Of a DNA stretch of 64,000 nt, positions 1-15,420 are shown piece after piece. Source of the stretch: Rostratula benghalensis (Eukaryota > Chordata > Aves > Charadriiformes > Rostratulidae); the NCBI GenBank assembly GCA_013399305.1, contig VXAI01000020.1:1795710-1859709 (forward strand), in the 5' to 3' direction. The notes beneath the pieces are model-generated. The model had not been told where the DNA came from and ran no database searches. It saw only the letters and a program-made list of their open reading frames with translations. A program made the position numbers and the translations under genes. Each line of letters begins with the position of its first letter. Position 1 is the first letter of the stretch.

Positions 1-2116
1 ACAGAACGAAATGAGCAGCCTCTTGCTGAGCAGATTCTGCAAGAAGGAATTTCACCTGTCATGGAGTTTGTCAGAATTTCAGGATTTATCTTGGTGCAAA
101 ATTAATAAAATACCAACTAGGATTTCAGCCTGACTACTCAGCTGTGTCATCTCAAAGTGATCTTTCACCTAGGAAAACCTGGACACGGAGCTACTGAAGT
201 CATTCTTGCCCTACTTTTGCTTGGGAGCTTTGGCAGGATGCTATGACTGAATAATAAAATGATTAGAGGTGGATTTCCTGACAATTACACCCAACGTCAA
301 GCACTGGGTGGGTGCTACCGTCCTAATGCGTGACCTTCCACCTTACTTCTGTGGTTCCTAAATCTCCCTGGAATAAGCTAGGAATCTGAAATAGAAAAAG
401 ATCATTTCTGCAGTTTATAACCTAGCAGGTCCCTTATGGCAGCACATCTGTTAAGTCCATACACTGGTATTCCGGGTCTGGATTTGATTTATAAGTTTTA
501 AAGGAATACAAACAATGGACTACATAAGATTACATTCACTGAAACACTGCAAATTAATATTGCTGTGACAGTCAAGTACGTGGTCTTTTAACTATACTCT
601 GAGTCTACTATTGCGGTAAGGTGCCAGATTGATAAAGCATCATCTCAAACCTCTGTGAACTGAGTTCAGTTCTTTCAAAGCTAGACAGTCTCACCGGTCT
701 TTTGACAGTGCCTTATAGCAAAAATAATAATAATAAAAAATCTTTGTATGCTACCTATTTAAGTAAGATTGTGCTAGCTTATAGCACTTGGTCACGTGAA
801 TTTCAACTCTCAGGTAGCAGAGAAGCAATTAACTTGCAGTCTGCAAGAAAGCTTTTCAGATAAAAGAGGAGATCAACTTGTAGAAAATAAAATAATTGTC
901 AGCTAAGCCAGTTGATGGGTAAATAAATATTATTCAATTCACAGTGCCATTTGTTCAGATCTTGACATGGAGAAACTGAGATGGACTGTACCAAAAAACA
1001 GCAAAATATGCCCAGACAGGGAACAAAGATGAATTTGCCAACGATAGCTCCTACTCTGCATTGTGGCAACTTGTACACAGTGCTCAAAGCCGTTTGCTGT
1101 TTGAAGTAACAAATCTACCTTTCTGTCTATTTGCTCATCAGCATTTTCTAACAAGAGCCTAAACCAAATGGTAACATATCCCTTTCCTACCTCCTCACCC
1201 TTTAAATGACAATTCAACATTAATACACATCATAAAGCCACCTTTACCAGGCAGTAGTAGTCTGACAGTTTTAACACCAAGAGATCTCACAGTAAAGAGA
1301 GAGAGAGAAAGTGCGCAAGTGAATGCACAGATGGTGGGAGGGGACACAGGGTGCTCTCAGCAGGCTACAGTAGAGATGCATTAACTCCACAGAGGGATAA
1401 GGGCTTCCCACCAGTACAGTCATGAATTATAACTGAGCATGGGAGTGAGTTCTTAGTGCCTGTCTCACAGCAAATATACTGTTCCATTTTCCTGCACAAT
1501 CACCTTTCACCTTTACAAACTCAAAGCAAAGAAAAATGCACCACTAATATTTAACAATATCACAGGTTCTTTATATAATGTAGCACACATCTACACAAGG
1601 TATGGGGAGGAAACAGAGGAGTCCCTGACACAGAGTATCCCCAGGCAGATTTACACACCCATGATCAGTGCCTGTGTCTGGAGATTTTGCTGCAAGATGA
1701 GACTACAACAATACAGATAAACAACTAAAGCTGCATGTAGAAATGTGTGTAACTCAGCAGTATCGGCTCACAAGAACTGAATCATCTCTTTCTCTCTTTC
1801 CTTGTTAACAGGGTGGAGGATACTCAATTGCAGCGTTGAACACAAAGGAAGCTCAACTTAAAAAAAAATATAAAAATCATGGGAGCCTGCAAAAATCCAC
1901 TCTTTCCATCCAAAATTATATTTCAACCTCAGTTTGATCAAAGCATGGTGAACTTGCCCCCAATGGCAGGTTAGAAAAGCTAAACCTAAAAGCTTTTCCT
2001 CCTGGTTGGGGTTTTGTAATGAACAGCTCCAGTTGTGTAGCCATCTGCATCTGAGTCTTTTTGACTAATGTTTGGAATGAGCAATCTAATGATGCTCTTT
2101 TTTAGCGCTACTCTCT

Positions 2117-2153
2117 CCCCCCCCAAAAAAAAAGAAGGAAAAAAAAAAAAAAA
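2117..2153. repeat. Poly-C/poly-A simple sequence
   Basis: Eight C (2117-2124) are followed directly by nine A, a short GAAGG interruption and then fifteen A (2139-2153). It is low-complexity intronic DNA, likely length-variable and prone to sequencing or assembly error. No retroelement body is visible next to it. Confidence 0.85.
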
Positions 2154-5100
2154 GGAAATTCACCACTTTTGAGCCAAGATTGCTGTTTACTGAAGTTTCC
2201 TGGATGTGTCTCTTATGAATCACTGACCACACCTTGTTTTCACAAACTATCTGCACCTCCTCCCTAGGGGAATTCATCCCCTCCCAACTTTCCTCCTACT
2301 CAATGAACCTATCAATGGAGAAAACTTGTTATTTTAGGCAGCTGAAAATTTGACCAATTTTAAAGGATTCATTTACCATGCCTTTCACTTTCGTTTAAAT
2401 CCTCGGTGTTCCTGTTCTAAATGACAGCACCGCAAGCACTGCTTTTAAGCACTATTCATCTTGCCTACCACATCTCAGCCTTTCACAGACAAGGCTGCTC
2501 TCTCTCCAACAATGGAGCCTTACTCCTTTATAGCTTGAGGGCAGAGACTGTTACTAGCTGTAGACTTGCTGCAAATATCACAATAAAGGCTACAAATGTG
2601 AATTTCTCTTAAAATACAGGTTCAGCTCTGGAGGTACCTTCCTTTAGAAAACTCTGTCAAGAGCAAACAATATATCTTTCTCCAAAATGCACAGCAGCCA
2701 CCCAATTGAAACAGCTTTTCCAAATGATCTAGCATGTCAATGGAATTGGGATACTTGTGAATTTTTTACTTTTCTCCACTTTGGGTCTTTAATTGATATT
2801 TTAGCTTCCTTCACACTTAATATTCTCAATCTTGGTTTGGCAGCATGTCTTGTGGAACATTAAAAGAACAAAGAACAAACATCCCCTCTTTTTCCAATCC
2901 CTTTAGTTTGAGGAGTTGATGGGCTACTGAGCTAAGCTTTGTGATGGAAGAAGGTAAGGTTCGGCCAGCGGGTCTTAAGAGGTGGCAGGTTTGCTGCTAC
3001 CAAGCCCCTCTATCTGTGCTTTGGTACACCCAAACCATAGAAGGGTGAGGGTGTCAGGGTATATGGAAGCCATGGCAACCTTCTATCAGAGCTGTGGAGG
3101 GAAGAGGCAGGCAAACTTTCAGTGGTAACGTTGTGCCATCACTCATCAGGAAACCTCAGGACCAGTGGAGAGTGGAGCCAGGACTGAGAAGCTTATTCAT
3201 GGGGATGGAGTGAGGGGGGCCAGCAGCGGGGTGGGGGGAAGGGAGACAGATTTGCAGAACTGGCCGTGAAGCTCCTCAATACACCATAGCGGGATGCTTC
3301 ATAAAGTCACACTGATGGCAGTCCCGGAGATGGCCATCTGTTGTCAGCTCTGGGCCAGATGAAAGATAATATAACGGCAGCTACTGGTAGATAACAGCAG
3401 GGCAGTTGTAGGAAGGAATGCGTCCTGGAATGAAGAAGTGGTGCTTCCTGTTTAGCACAGAAAATCAGTCATCGATATCAACTACATTAGCAAGAAATTA
3501 ATGGATGGACAATTAAGAGAACTGAACTGATCTACCAGGGAAATTATTCAAATGCAAACAGAGTGCTTATTTCATCTGCTTACTCCAGGTGTATGAGCCA
3601 ACTGATCTGACTAATGGCAAGGTGTAGGCTGAAATGTTCAGGGCACAGATGATAAAACCTCATTTTCTGCAAAGGGCAAAATTCCATTTCTAATGATTAT
3701 TTGTGGGTCAGGGAATACATTTACTGCTTTCCCTGCCCTCAATCTACAACAGACTCCCTGATGTTCACAGAGGTTTCTACAAGGACTGAGGGTAGAAATT
3801 GGCCTTTATGTAATAACTGAACTTCCCCTTTATTATTATCATGATTTATTTTTACAAGTGCCTTATCATTATTATCAGCATCACTCAGCAGAAAAATGTT
3901 TGCCTTCCCAAACACTATTATTTCTATCTTGTTTCTTTCTTTGCCCCATAATCTTTCTACTCCTCTGCCTTTTATTTCCTTCTGCATTTCTGTGCATTTT
4001 TCTTTCTACAGCAACTGATTTGCTTTTTTAGGCTGAAATCTTGCACACTTCACTGTTCCTTTTGCTAAAGCAATCAGAAATCATGATGTTAATGTTGACA
4101 TATAATGTCAGTGATATGCTTCAGAGTCAACACTTACAAAGACAAAGGAACAGTGCAGTTTATCTTCTGATTGCCATGGTTTCATGTTGCTTTCAGACTG
4201 GAGACAACAAACTTCACTTAATATATTTACATGACACAGTCTTTGCAGACACAAGGATTATGAACTGTACTTTATTAGCTGATTCAGCAGAATCTGTTTA
4301 ATGTTGACCATACAAGGTGGTACGGAGAACAGATCCAAAGTATGAGTTAATATTTTTTGCTGCTACTGATAAGTTTTTTAAATAAATACCTATACTTAAT
4401 AAGAAGAGTCCAGGCATACAAGATCATAAACAGTAGGCAAAATAGAGACAAATATTCAAGAACATACACATTTGGGTATGACTCTATCCCCCTTGAAGGA
4501 GACACAATACATATTTTTACTTATTTTTGTATGGGCACTTTGTGGGTGTAGCTCAATACTTATTTTTGGGCAGTACATTTACCTTCCAATCCTTTGCCAT
4601 TTTACTGTTCCTTAAATCTGAATTTCTTTTCGAGATTTAAATGTAAAGGCAATACTCATCACTTAACTGCTACACTATCCTTGTCAATTAATTCTTAATT
4701 TCATAATAACATAACTCAAGTATCTGAAAAAACAAACCCATAATTGTGATACAATTGTTCCAGAAACTTAAGGAATGTTTTCTCAGGAAATATATAAGGT
4801 ATGTTATGAACATACTGTTTCCTGCTTATTTAGAGGAAAAAGTGCAGAAAGTTTCACATGTTGACTGTTCATGTAGAGTTATAAGTATATGGAGTATGTG
4901 GAGACAAGTAAGAACCATTAATACTAAGTCCATCTTTGTCAAGCACTGATTAGTGAAATCAAAATGGTCCCTGAAACTCTGGCACGTTGGGCTTGGTGGG
5001 CTTTGCAATGTGCTATAAATATTCATGAACAAATGAAGTACCCACAGGGAGTGTTTACATTTGAATAGGCCAATCAAAGTATGGTCAACTCACAAAACCC

Positions 5101-5610
5101 AAACCTGGAAATTTCTTATTTAGAAAAGAATTATCGCACGAAAACCTAATATGGCCCTAACATCCCTTAATCCCCAGGAGAGAAGGGACACTGGAAGGGT
5201 ATTATTTTTATTTTTTTTTTAATTTAAACTTTGTTTGACATTGAACCAAAAGATTTGTGGTGGAAACACTTTGAAGGTGTGTCTTTAAAGAGCTAATACA
5301 TGAGTGCCTCCACCATGCTTCTCTTGATTGCCTTCTTGAGAAAATTTGCAAAGAAAGTAATTCTCCCTTCTAGGGAAAGGAGACTTAAATCTCAGGAACA
5401 TAAGGTTGCATTTTTTTAAACTTGGAAGACATAGAAAAATACTCAGTGCACATAGTGGTGCACACTAATATCCGTACACCTATTTGAAATAGCACAGTAA
5501 GGGTTCAGGAAAAAAACAAAAGCACACTAACTAATAATACTGGCAATGGATGAACTCTATCTAGTCCCCTAAAACATAAGCATTAATTACAATCCTACGA
5601 TCTCTGGCAC

Positions 5611-5740
5611 ACTTATTATAATCATCATCCTCCCTCATGAGATGGAGAAGATGCATGTTTAAGTGGAGCAAGTTAGTACCAGACCTTGAAACTGAATCCA
5701 GCTCTCTTGACTCCCAGGCATTTGCTCTGACAAAAGCAAC
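5611..5740 (-). mobile_element. MIR-like SINE remnant, reverse orientation
   Basis: Read on the plus strand, the segment goes from an AATCATCATCC stretch through a degenerate 'gagatggagaagatgcatg..aagtg' core to 'cttgactcccaggcatttgctctgac'-type sequence. That order matches the reverse complement of a MIR-family tRNA-derived SINE, whose 5' part in reverse reads like 'tgactcccag..cagtgctct'. The copy is very diverged and lacks clear ends and target-site duplications. The family call is by eye; a related amniote SINE is possible. Confidence 0.5.
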
Positions 5741-7129
5741 CTGATTGCCCGCTAAGGACTAAGGCCAACATTACTGAATGCGTGCCTGTATTTAAGCATC
5801 AAAAGTGTTTTGCTGAAGCCTTAAATGAGGCTATGGCTGCTCAGCACCTATGCTTTTACCAAGGTTCCTATCTTCAGGCATTTATGACCTGATTTCCCGA
5901 TGCACTCAGCACCAGCATCTTGCACTGGCCTTAACTGCAGCTGGAGGTGTTCAGCACCCTCTCAGAAATAGGCCATTGAGTTTGAAAATGTTGGCCTAAA
6001 GCTTTGATTGTTAATTGGATTTCAGGTAGGCTTCTTTTTAAGAAGAGCTGACAAAGTTATTCCCTGCTGGCTCCTGGCCTTTGGGGCCTAGAAAGCCAGC
6101 ATCTATGTTCCACTCTTCACCCCAAGAGTTTGGGGACCTAGAAATGCCAGAACTAATCTCTGATTTCACTTAAAAAAATGTTTTGAGGCCTTTTCTTTGA
6201 GAAGAAAACATCCTTGAAAATCTAACTTCACCTGCAGGTTTGAAAGTTTTGTCTCTGTTTTTGTGTAAAGAGTATAAATTATTCATGGTCTCCCCTGCTG
6301 TCATGGAAGGCTTGCCGTTGGGACGATGATACACAGACTCAACTACTGTGGGGGCCTTGGCAAAATATGGAAGTAGTGGGGCCGCTGCTGCTATGGCTGA
6401 TGCTATTCCCACACCAATCTCTCTCCCAGCTGGTCCCCAAAGGCTGCTGCCACAAGGAGACAACCCAAGCCCAGGTTAATTAGCAGTTTTCTCTAGTGGA
6501 CCCCCAAATGAGAGAATATAGCATTTGAATCCCAGATCTGCTACTGTCTCCACGAACATTCTCAGTCAAATCTTTTAGTTCTTGAAATAGCCTAGAGCTT
6601 GCTTAGTTCTGCTCTGGCTCATGTCAAGGGCCATTTTAAAATGTTGAGGCCATTAAAGGCTGTTTTAAAAAAATGAGGTCTTTGGGAGCATTTTACAATG
6701 CACAGATCTTTGGAAAGTTTAACCCTTAAAGCAATGAGGAAGAAACTGGAAGATTATTTTGAAAAGTGCTAAAATTGGAACATGAAAATGTTAAAGCTGG
6801 ACATCCAAAGAGGGACATAAAATTACACAAAACTTCTGGACACTGTTCTATGATGCCTCTGCCCGGCTCTGCTTCAGCTGCTTGCACTGGGAGCTGAGAA
6901 TGTTCTCCTGCTGTTTTAAGCAACATGAGTAACATCTGCTATGAGTGCTTCATTCTTTCTTTCATCCTCTCCCTGGGGAAGTAACTGTGTATTTCATTTT
7001 GGAAAAGCATCGTTGTTATGGGTTGGGGTTTTGGGGAAGGTTTAGAAATCTACATGCAGGTTCATGTTTATATGAGAGAATATGAGATGGCTTTGGCACC
7101 TCTAGTTGCACCTTACTCTTAAAATCAGA

Positions 7130-7345
7130 AGTTGAGGACAGTCATGGTAGTGCTTAACGGCTGTGGAAGTCTGTTCCATGCTCCTGGGCCAGCCTGTGAG
7201 AAGGTTCTGGCTTCTGTGCAAACTTTAGCTCTTTGATAAAACCATTCATAGAGTAGGGCTGTCAACTGCCATGTTGTGGGCTTCATGCCCAAGTATTCTG
7301 CACTGATGGAGTCCAGACGGGAAGCAGCAAGGGTGTGAATCACTG
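7130..7345 (-). mobile_element. L2/CR1-clade LINE reverse-transcriptase C-terminal relic
   Basis: The minus strand encodes an 88-residue open segment. Its middle reads SRLDSISAEYLGMKPTTWQL (about 7322-7260) and its end reads FSQAGPGAWNRLPQPL (about 7202-7155). These resemble the conserved end of L2-like LINE ORF2 proteins: the 'SRLDYCN..Y.GLP....kLQ' block and the 'F..A.P..WN.LP..l' block. The sequence normally between them (about 100 residues) is missing, so the copy appears internally deleted as well as 5'-truncated. It is an old dead element inside the intron with no expected function of its own. Confidence 0.6.
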
Positions 7346-10300
7346 AGGCTGGGTCCCTTTTGAACAGGATGGGAAGCAACCACTGATCCAATTATTTCTT
7401 GCCCTAGTTTTTATGTCTGTGAAGTAGGGACATTTAACTGCCCCAGGGACAACTAATTATTAGTCACAAAATGTTAAGTAAATGCTCTAATTGACCAAAA
7501 AGATATATAATTTTTGTACTGGGCAACATGGTCCTGAGAGGTCATGTAATCTTGGCTAGCATCATACACAGAAATAACTATCATTACTGATAAAACCCTG
7601 ATAAAAAGCTATGGATTTGATCTTAAAACAAAGAACAAATTCCTGTAAAATCTCATTATTTCAACTTGAAGGTTGGGTAATACACTGCAGGTTTGATTTG
7701 CAGCGCTGGCCATTTACTCTGTGCTCACCAGAATGTGGTCCCAGAGGGTTGTCTTGCATTCCTAACAGCGGTCTGGAGTGAAATCATGGAAACCTCTAAA
7801 GAGGTTCCTACTTGTTTTCGGCATTGAGAAGATCGGTAATGAGGGTATCATAACTTCTCCAAAGGGAGATGAACATGGTATGTGGGGATTCTGATGTTCC
7901 TATAGGCTACTCTTCCCAGAACAGGAGTCAGAAAATGCTATGAATTGCACTGGGCCAAACATCAAGTGAAGCATCATCATAATGCATTTATTTTCTGTAT
8001 CCCTGAATTCATTCCCTTTAATTATCAACTGAACTATACACGGCTAAGGCTTCTATGCTATTGTGTTCTGCTCTGCTCTACCTTGTTGATGTGCTTACTC
8101 TGCCCTACAGCCATGGAGTGCTACAGCCGTGTGGCTTCTAATCTGAGATGATTAGCATCTCTCATGCATGGGAGATGCACTTTAGAAGCATGTTTAAATT
8201 AAAACCAAGGAACCATTCCTGATAGAGGGAATAAATAGATTGTTAGGCTGCAAGCCCCAACACAAGCCACGGTAATGTGAAAGGATAGAGAAACATAACC
8301 TGGAGGCTAGTTGCCAAAGATTCCACTGCTTCAGCTAGTAGGTAGCCTGAACAAAGTGATGCCTCCTAGAATAGGTTTTAAATGAGAATGGTATTGAGCT
8401 CAATGTATTTTCAGCATAAGTAGACTACAAAGGTCTGTACCTACTACTCTGCCTAAGTGCTTTGCTTTGCTGCCTTTTCACCAGCCTGGGTAGGTAAGAG
8501 GTAAAAGCAGAAAGCCAGTGATCCCAACAAATAAATGCAAATGGCATGATGGTACTCCATTCTTTTAAACATAATATATTCTCCGCTGGGGTAGGGCTAC
8601 CAGGTTAATTAAAATAATAAAGATAATTAATTGAGTAAGAAAATGAATACCTTTTCCTTTTTGCAAGTGTAGATAAGGCAGAGAGAGGCTGTTTCTAAGG
8701 GTATTGGCATGTGGTCTATTAAGAGACTTCTGCAGCATGGAACAACCAAGCCACTGATTGTCACCTACCCAGTGCAGGGCATAATTTATCTCTCTGTAGG
8801 GACATCCACTTTGCCCTTCACTGGAAAACCAGGTGCCTCAGTTATGTTCAAGTTTTAATGAACTAAGCTTAGATGGAGAGAGAAAAGTCTTGCTCTCAGT
8901 CTTGGGCATGGATGAATTTTGAATGGAAAAACATGTGTTTTTATTATAATAAAAAAGCTGAAGGCAGCTGCTTGGGACTCCATGTATTTTGAAACAACAG
9001 TGTATTTCAGGGGAGACAGAGTGATAAGGAGGTGACTCTATCTGTCACAACTATGCCTGGATCTTTCTATATTTTGTATCTTCAGAATCCAGATAGCTAT
9101 TCTGCCTTTTTAAAATCCAATCTGAATTCTGCTGTTAAAACTAATTTCCTCTAGTTCCCATTTCTTTCTTTTCATAATCGTATTTTTCCTACCTGCACCT
9201 TTTCTCTTGCCAGCTTTGAGCTTTTTTCCTCCTTTTGGTCTTTCTTCCCTAACAATTTTTCTTTTCTCTTTCCAGAAACTGCTCATTTTCTTACTTCTCC
9301 CTCCTTCCTTATTTTGATTAATCAGTGATGAACAACAAGATCAATAAGATCTTCAAGACCTTCACAAGATTGAGAAGATCAGTAAGCCAAAAATACTTAA
9401 ACAATTTTACCTGAAAAAGCAGTTTCACCTTATTTTAAACACTTTGCAAAACCCCCCCAAGTATTTTGACAAAAAAAAAAAAATCAAAGAAAATGATTCC
9501 ACAAAAATCATGCTGTAAAAGAACCACATGCAACAAAATTAGTTTCTGACATTTTCTCATTCCACTCAGTATCTCCTTTATTTTTCCCACAAGTCCAATA
9601 GCCTTCTATGCAACCCAGACCATTTTCTGACTTGAAAACTCAATTGTGCTTTTTTCTGTCCATCACTATGTATGAGCGTCTTTTTCCCTAAATGTCCAAA
9701 TATTTATTTTCTTTTCCTTGTCCTTCTCTTCCACTTTGGGTCAGAGTTTGCATTCAATACCTAGTATGGACCATAAATGAAATGGATTTAGAGATCTAGA
9801 TCTACTAAAACCAGGATATAGATACACCACCTTGGAGTGCTACAGATACGGTACTGCAGGTACTACAGAACTTCCCACAACCTTTAGGTCCACTGAGAAA
9901 GAGGTAGGGAAGGCTATGGGACAGGCTTTATTCCCAACTGTTCTCATGCAGAAAGAAATCAGGAAAGAGAAAATGTTGTGGAATCAATATAAATACTGCT
10001 CTCCCCAACACAATGAACTAATGCATGGTTCAAACGCACTGATTTCTTTTTTACTCCAAAGAAATATTTCATATCATCAAGCCAAAAGTTAATATGAGAT
10101 TTTTAGCATATAAAACTTGTAAGTGAAATACTAAATGGGCATACGTGTGCACAAGCCTCACTAGCCTTTTGCCTCTGTTGATGAGATGAAATCCAGCTCT
10201 GTTCCTAAGCAAAATTAACTGTGGACAGCTCAGTAAAAGCACTTAGATATGGGTGCCCATGCTATAAAAAAATACTGAAAAACCTTACGTGCTGGAAAAT

Positions 10301-10775
10301 CTCTTCACTCCAAACAAAAATCACACGGTTGAGAGTGTAGGAAAGACCTTACTGCACAAATACTTGTCCTAGTTTCATCCCTATAGGCCATCAGAGACTC
10401 TGTTTTTTTTCCTTGTTAACCTATCTTAATACTTCAATAGAAACTAAAATAATTTAGAAACAATATTCTGCTGATGTCCAAAGTGTAACACCACATCAGG
10501 AATAACACATCATCACTTCTCACTGCAAGACAAGCAGTGCAGGTTGTTAATATAAAGAATCCCGTAATCCAAAATTGCTTTCAGAACTTGTTCAACATTT
10601 ATTCCTTCCCCTCTGTCCTTTTGTTTACCATTAGGAAATGGTGTCATTAAAGTCTGACAACAACACAAAAGAATACATTGTGGCATTCATTTGATTCTAT
10701 TATTTTTTTCCCCACCAAGTTGTATTTGTGGGAAACGGCCAGCAGGTAAACCAAGATAAATTCTGTAGTTCCACA

Positions 10776-10801
10776 CCCCCCCGCCTCCCCATCGCCCCCC
10801 C
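10776..10801. repeat. C-rich run (G-quadruplex potential on the minus strand)
   Basis: C runs of seven, two, four and seven bases are separated by G, T and ATCG. The minus strand is therefore a G-run cluster about 400 bp upstream of the left end of this segment's nearest exon in plus coordinates, meaning it lies inside the downstream intron in the direction of transcription. It could form a quadruplex in the nascent RNA. No function is shown. Confidence 0.5.
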
Positions 10802-11149
10802 AATCCTTACACATCCACGTCAGTGCTTAGCTTTTCACGATTAGAGACAAAAGAATACGCTTATTTTCCAATTCACTGCTTGAGTAAATGTTTTATGGAT
10901 ATCAAAGAGAAAAACAGAATGACCATTTATCTCTCCTCAAGAATATCTTCATCTGCGACAACCTACAGAGCAAGAATCCAAAGGTGCCTCCCGAAATTCA
11001 GGTCTATACCAGGTGGCTTTCTGCCAGCACCTTTCTGCAGCAGCACGGGTGGAATCACCTACAATTTCTCCTGCCCTTCCCTCATTTGCATCCTGATGAT
11101 AAGCAAGTATTAGTGGAGGTCACAGCAACTAAAGCTTTGAATTCAACTA

Positions 11150-14220
<3,071 letters not shown>

Positions 14221-14749
14221 CTAAGCTCGAGAAACTGGATGCCTCTCAGCACCTACGGCTGCTGAAGTCTTCTCTTACCTGGAAGGTTTCAGAACGTACA
14301 AAGCTTAACCGGGCATTAAAAGCACAGATTTTCCACATACAATTAGCATGAAACAGGAATGTAGAGCATTAGACTTCAGTAGGACATGACGAGTAGGACC
14401 TGAAACATCATCTCTTAGCAGAGCCACCCGACCATGGCTGAGTACATGTGCAAAACAGAGTGTGAGGAATTTCCTGCTGATCGCACATCATCCCGTCCAC
14501 CACGGGCAAGAACAGCAAACACACACATTTTTGGCACTCTGGCTGATGGGGAGTTTCTCGTAGCCAGCATGAGAGGGAAGCGTAGTTTATACACTCACAT
14601 CTCTCCTGCTCCATGTTTTCAGTCCCGGGGGCATATGTGAAACCTTTCACAAGCTGCAGGATTTCCCAACTCCCTTTATGACAATACTAGAATTTTTCCC
14701 CCCCTTTATTTGCGTTTCTCCTCTTTTAACTGCACAGAAAAGTCCCTGT

Positions 14750-15420
14750 GTGCCTCCTGACGCAGCTTTCCCGTCAAGGTCCTGCGGCTTTAAAACCCTT
14801 CCCGCTCCCCGCCGCTTGTTCCTCGGCTTCCTCCCATTGTCCTCTGCAGGCCGGCTGGTGCCTGGCACCAGGTTCCCTTCCTGAGGGTGCCGCAGGATTC
14901 ATCCACTCCGCCATGAGGGCAGTCAACGGCTGTCCTACTTAGAAACAGTTGCTAGGTAAGAAGTGGCTTCCAGCCCTGCTGCAGAGGCCTCAATTCCCAC
15001 AGCGCCGCTTAGAAAAGGTCCTTCTGTATGTCACCGGTGTGCTACACGCGTAGCATTGATCTCCCAGGTAAATACTGTAGCTGATTATTAAAAATCAAGC
15101 GGGAATAAAATGCTTGGTGACTGGCAGGGCTCCCTACCAAGCGACTGGCAGGGCTCCCTACCATTTCTCAGGCAAAAAAGAGTGATTTAGGGAGAGTGTC
15201 CTGCCCACCCCGGACACCTAGGTGCCAGGCTGCCCACCGCCTGCCGAGCGGAGCGAGCCATCAGTGGCCATGATGAGGGATGTTCGCTGTCGTCAGTCGC
15301 CGTGGATTGTGAGACCAGAGCCGTTTTGTACGGCACACAGCAACAATCCTGCCCACCCGTGCAAAGCCCAACGTGACACACGGCGCTGATGTTCGCTGAG
15401 CGGGGTCCACACACACTCCC
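14750..15420. promoter_or_regulatory. CpG-enriched intragenic segment (candidate CpG island, enhancer or internal promoter)
   Basis: By hand count there are about 24 CpG dinucleotides between 15000 and 15410, fifteen of them within 15240-15410, and about ten more in 14755-14935. The surrounding introns are AT-rich and CpG-poor. The segment starts about 0.6 kb upstream of the 132-bp exon in the direction of transcription. It includes CCGCTCCCCGCCGC near 14800 and an inverted repeat GGTGCCTGGCACC near 14858. No TATA box or initiator stands out. It could be an unmethylated regulatory element, an alternative promoter giving a short C-terminal transcript, or simply GC-rich intron. Confidence 0.35.
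15117..15164. repeat. Two-copy 24-bp direct tandem repeat
   Basis: The unit GYGACTGGCAGGGCTCCCTACCA occurs twice with a 24-bp period, at 15117-15140 and 15141-15164, essentially identical in its 19-base core. It lies inside the CpG-enriched segment and looks like a recent small duplication. Confidence 0.9.

Noticed and set aside
121..175. Possible terminal exon of the zinc-finger gene (minus strand reads ATG ACA CAG near 148)
   Set aside because: The preceding residues do not give the expected His of the last finger, no acceptor AG is in the right place, and no stop follows at the expected distance.
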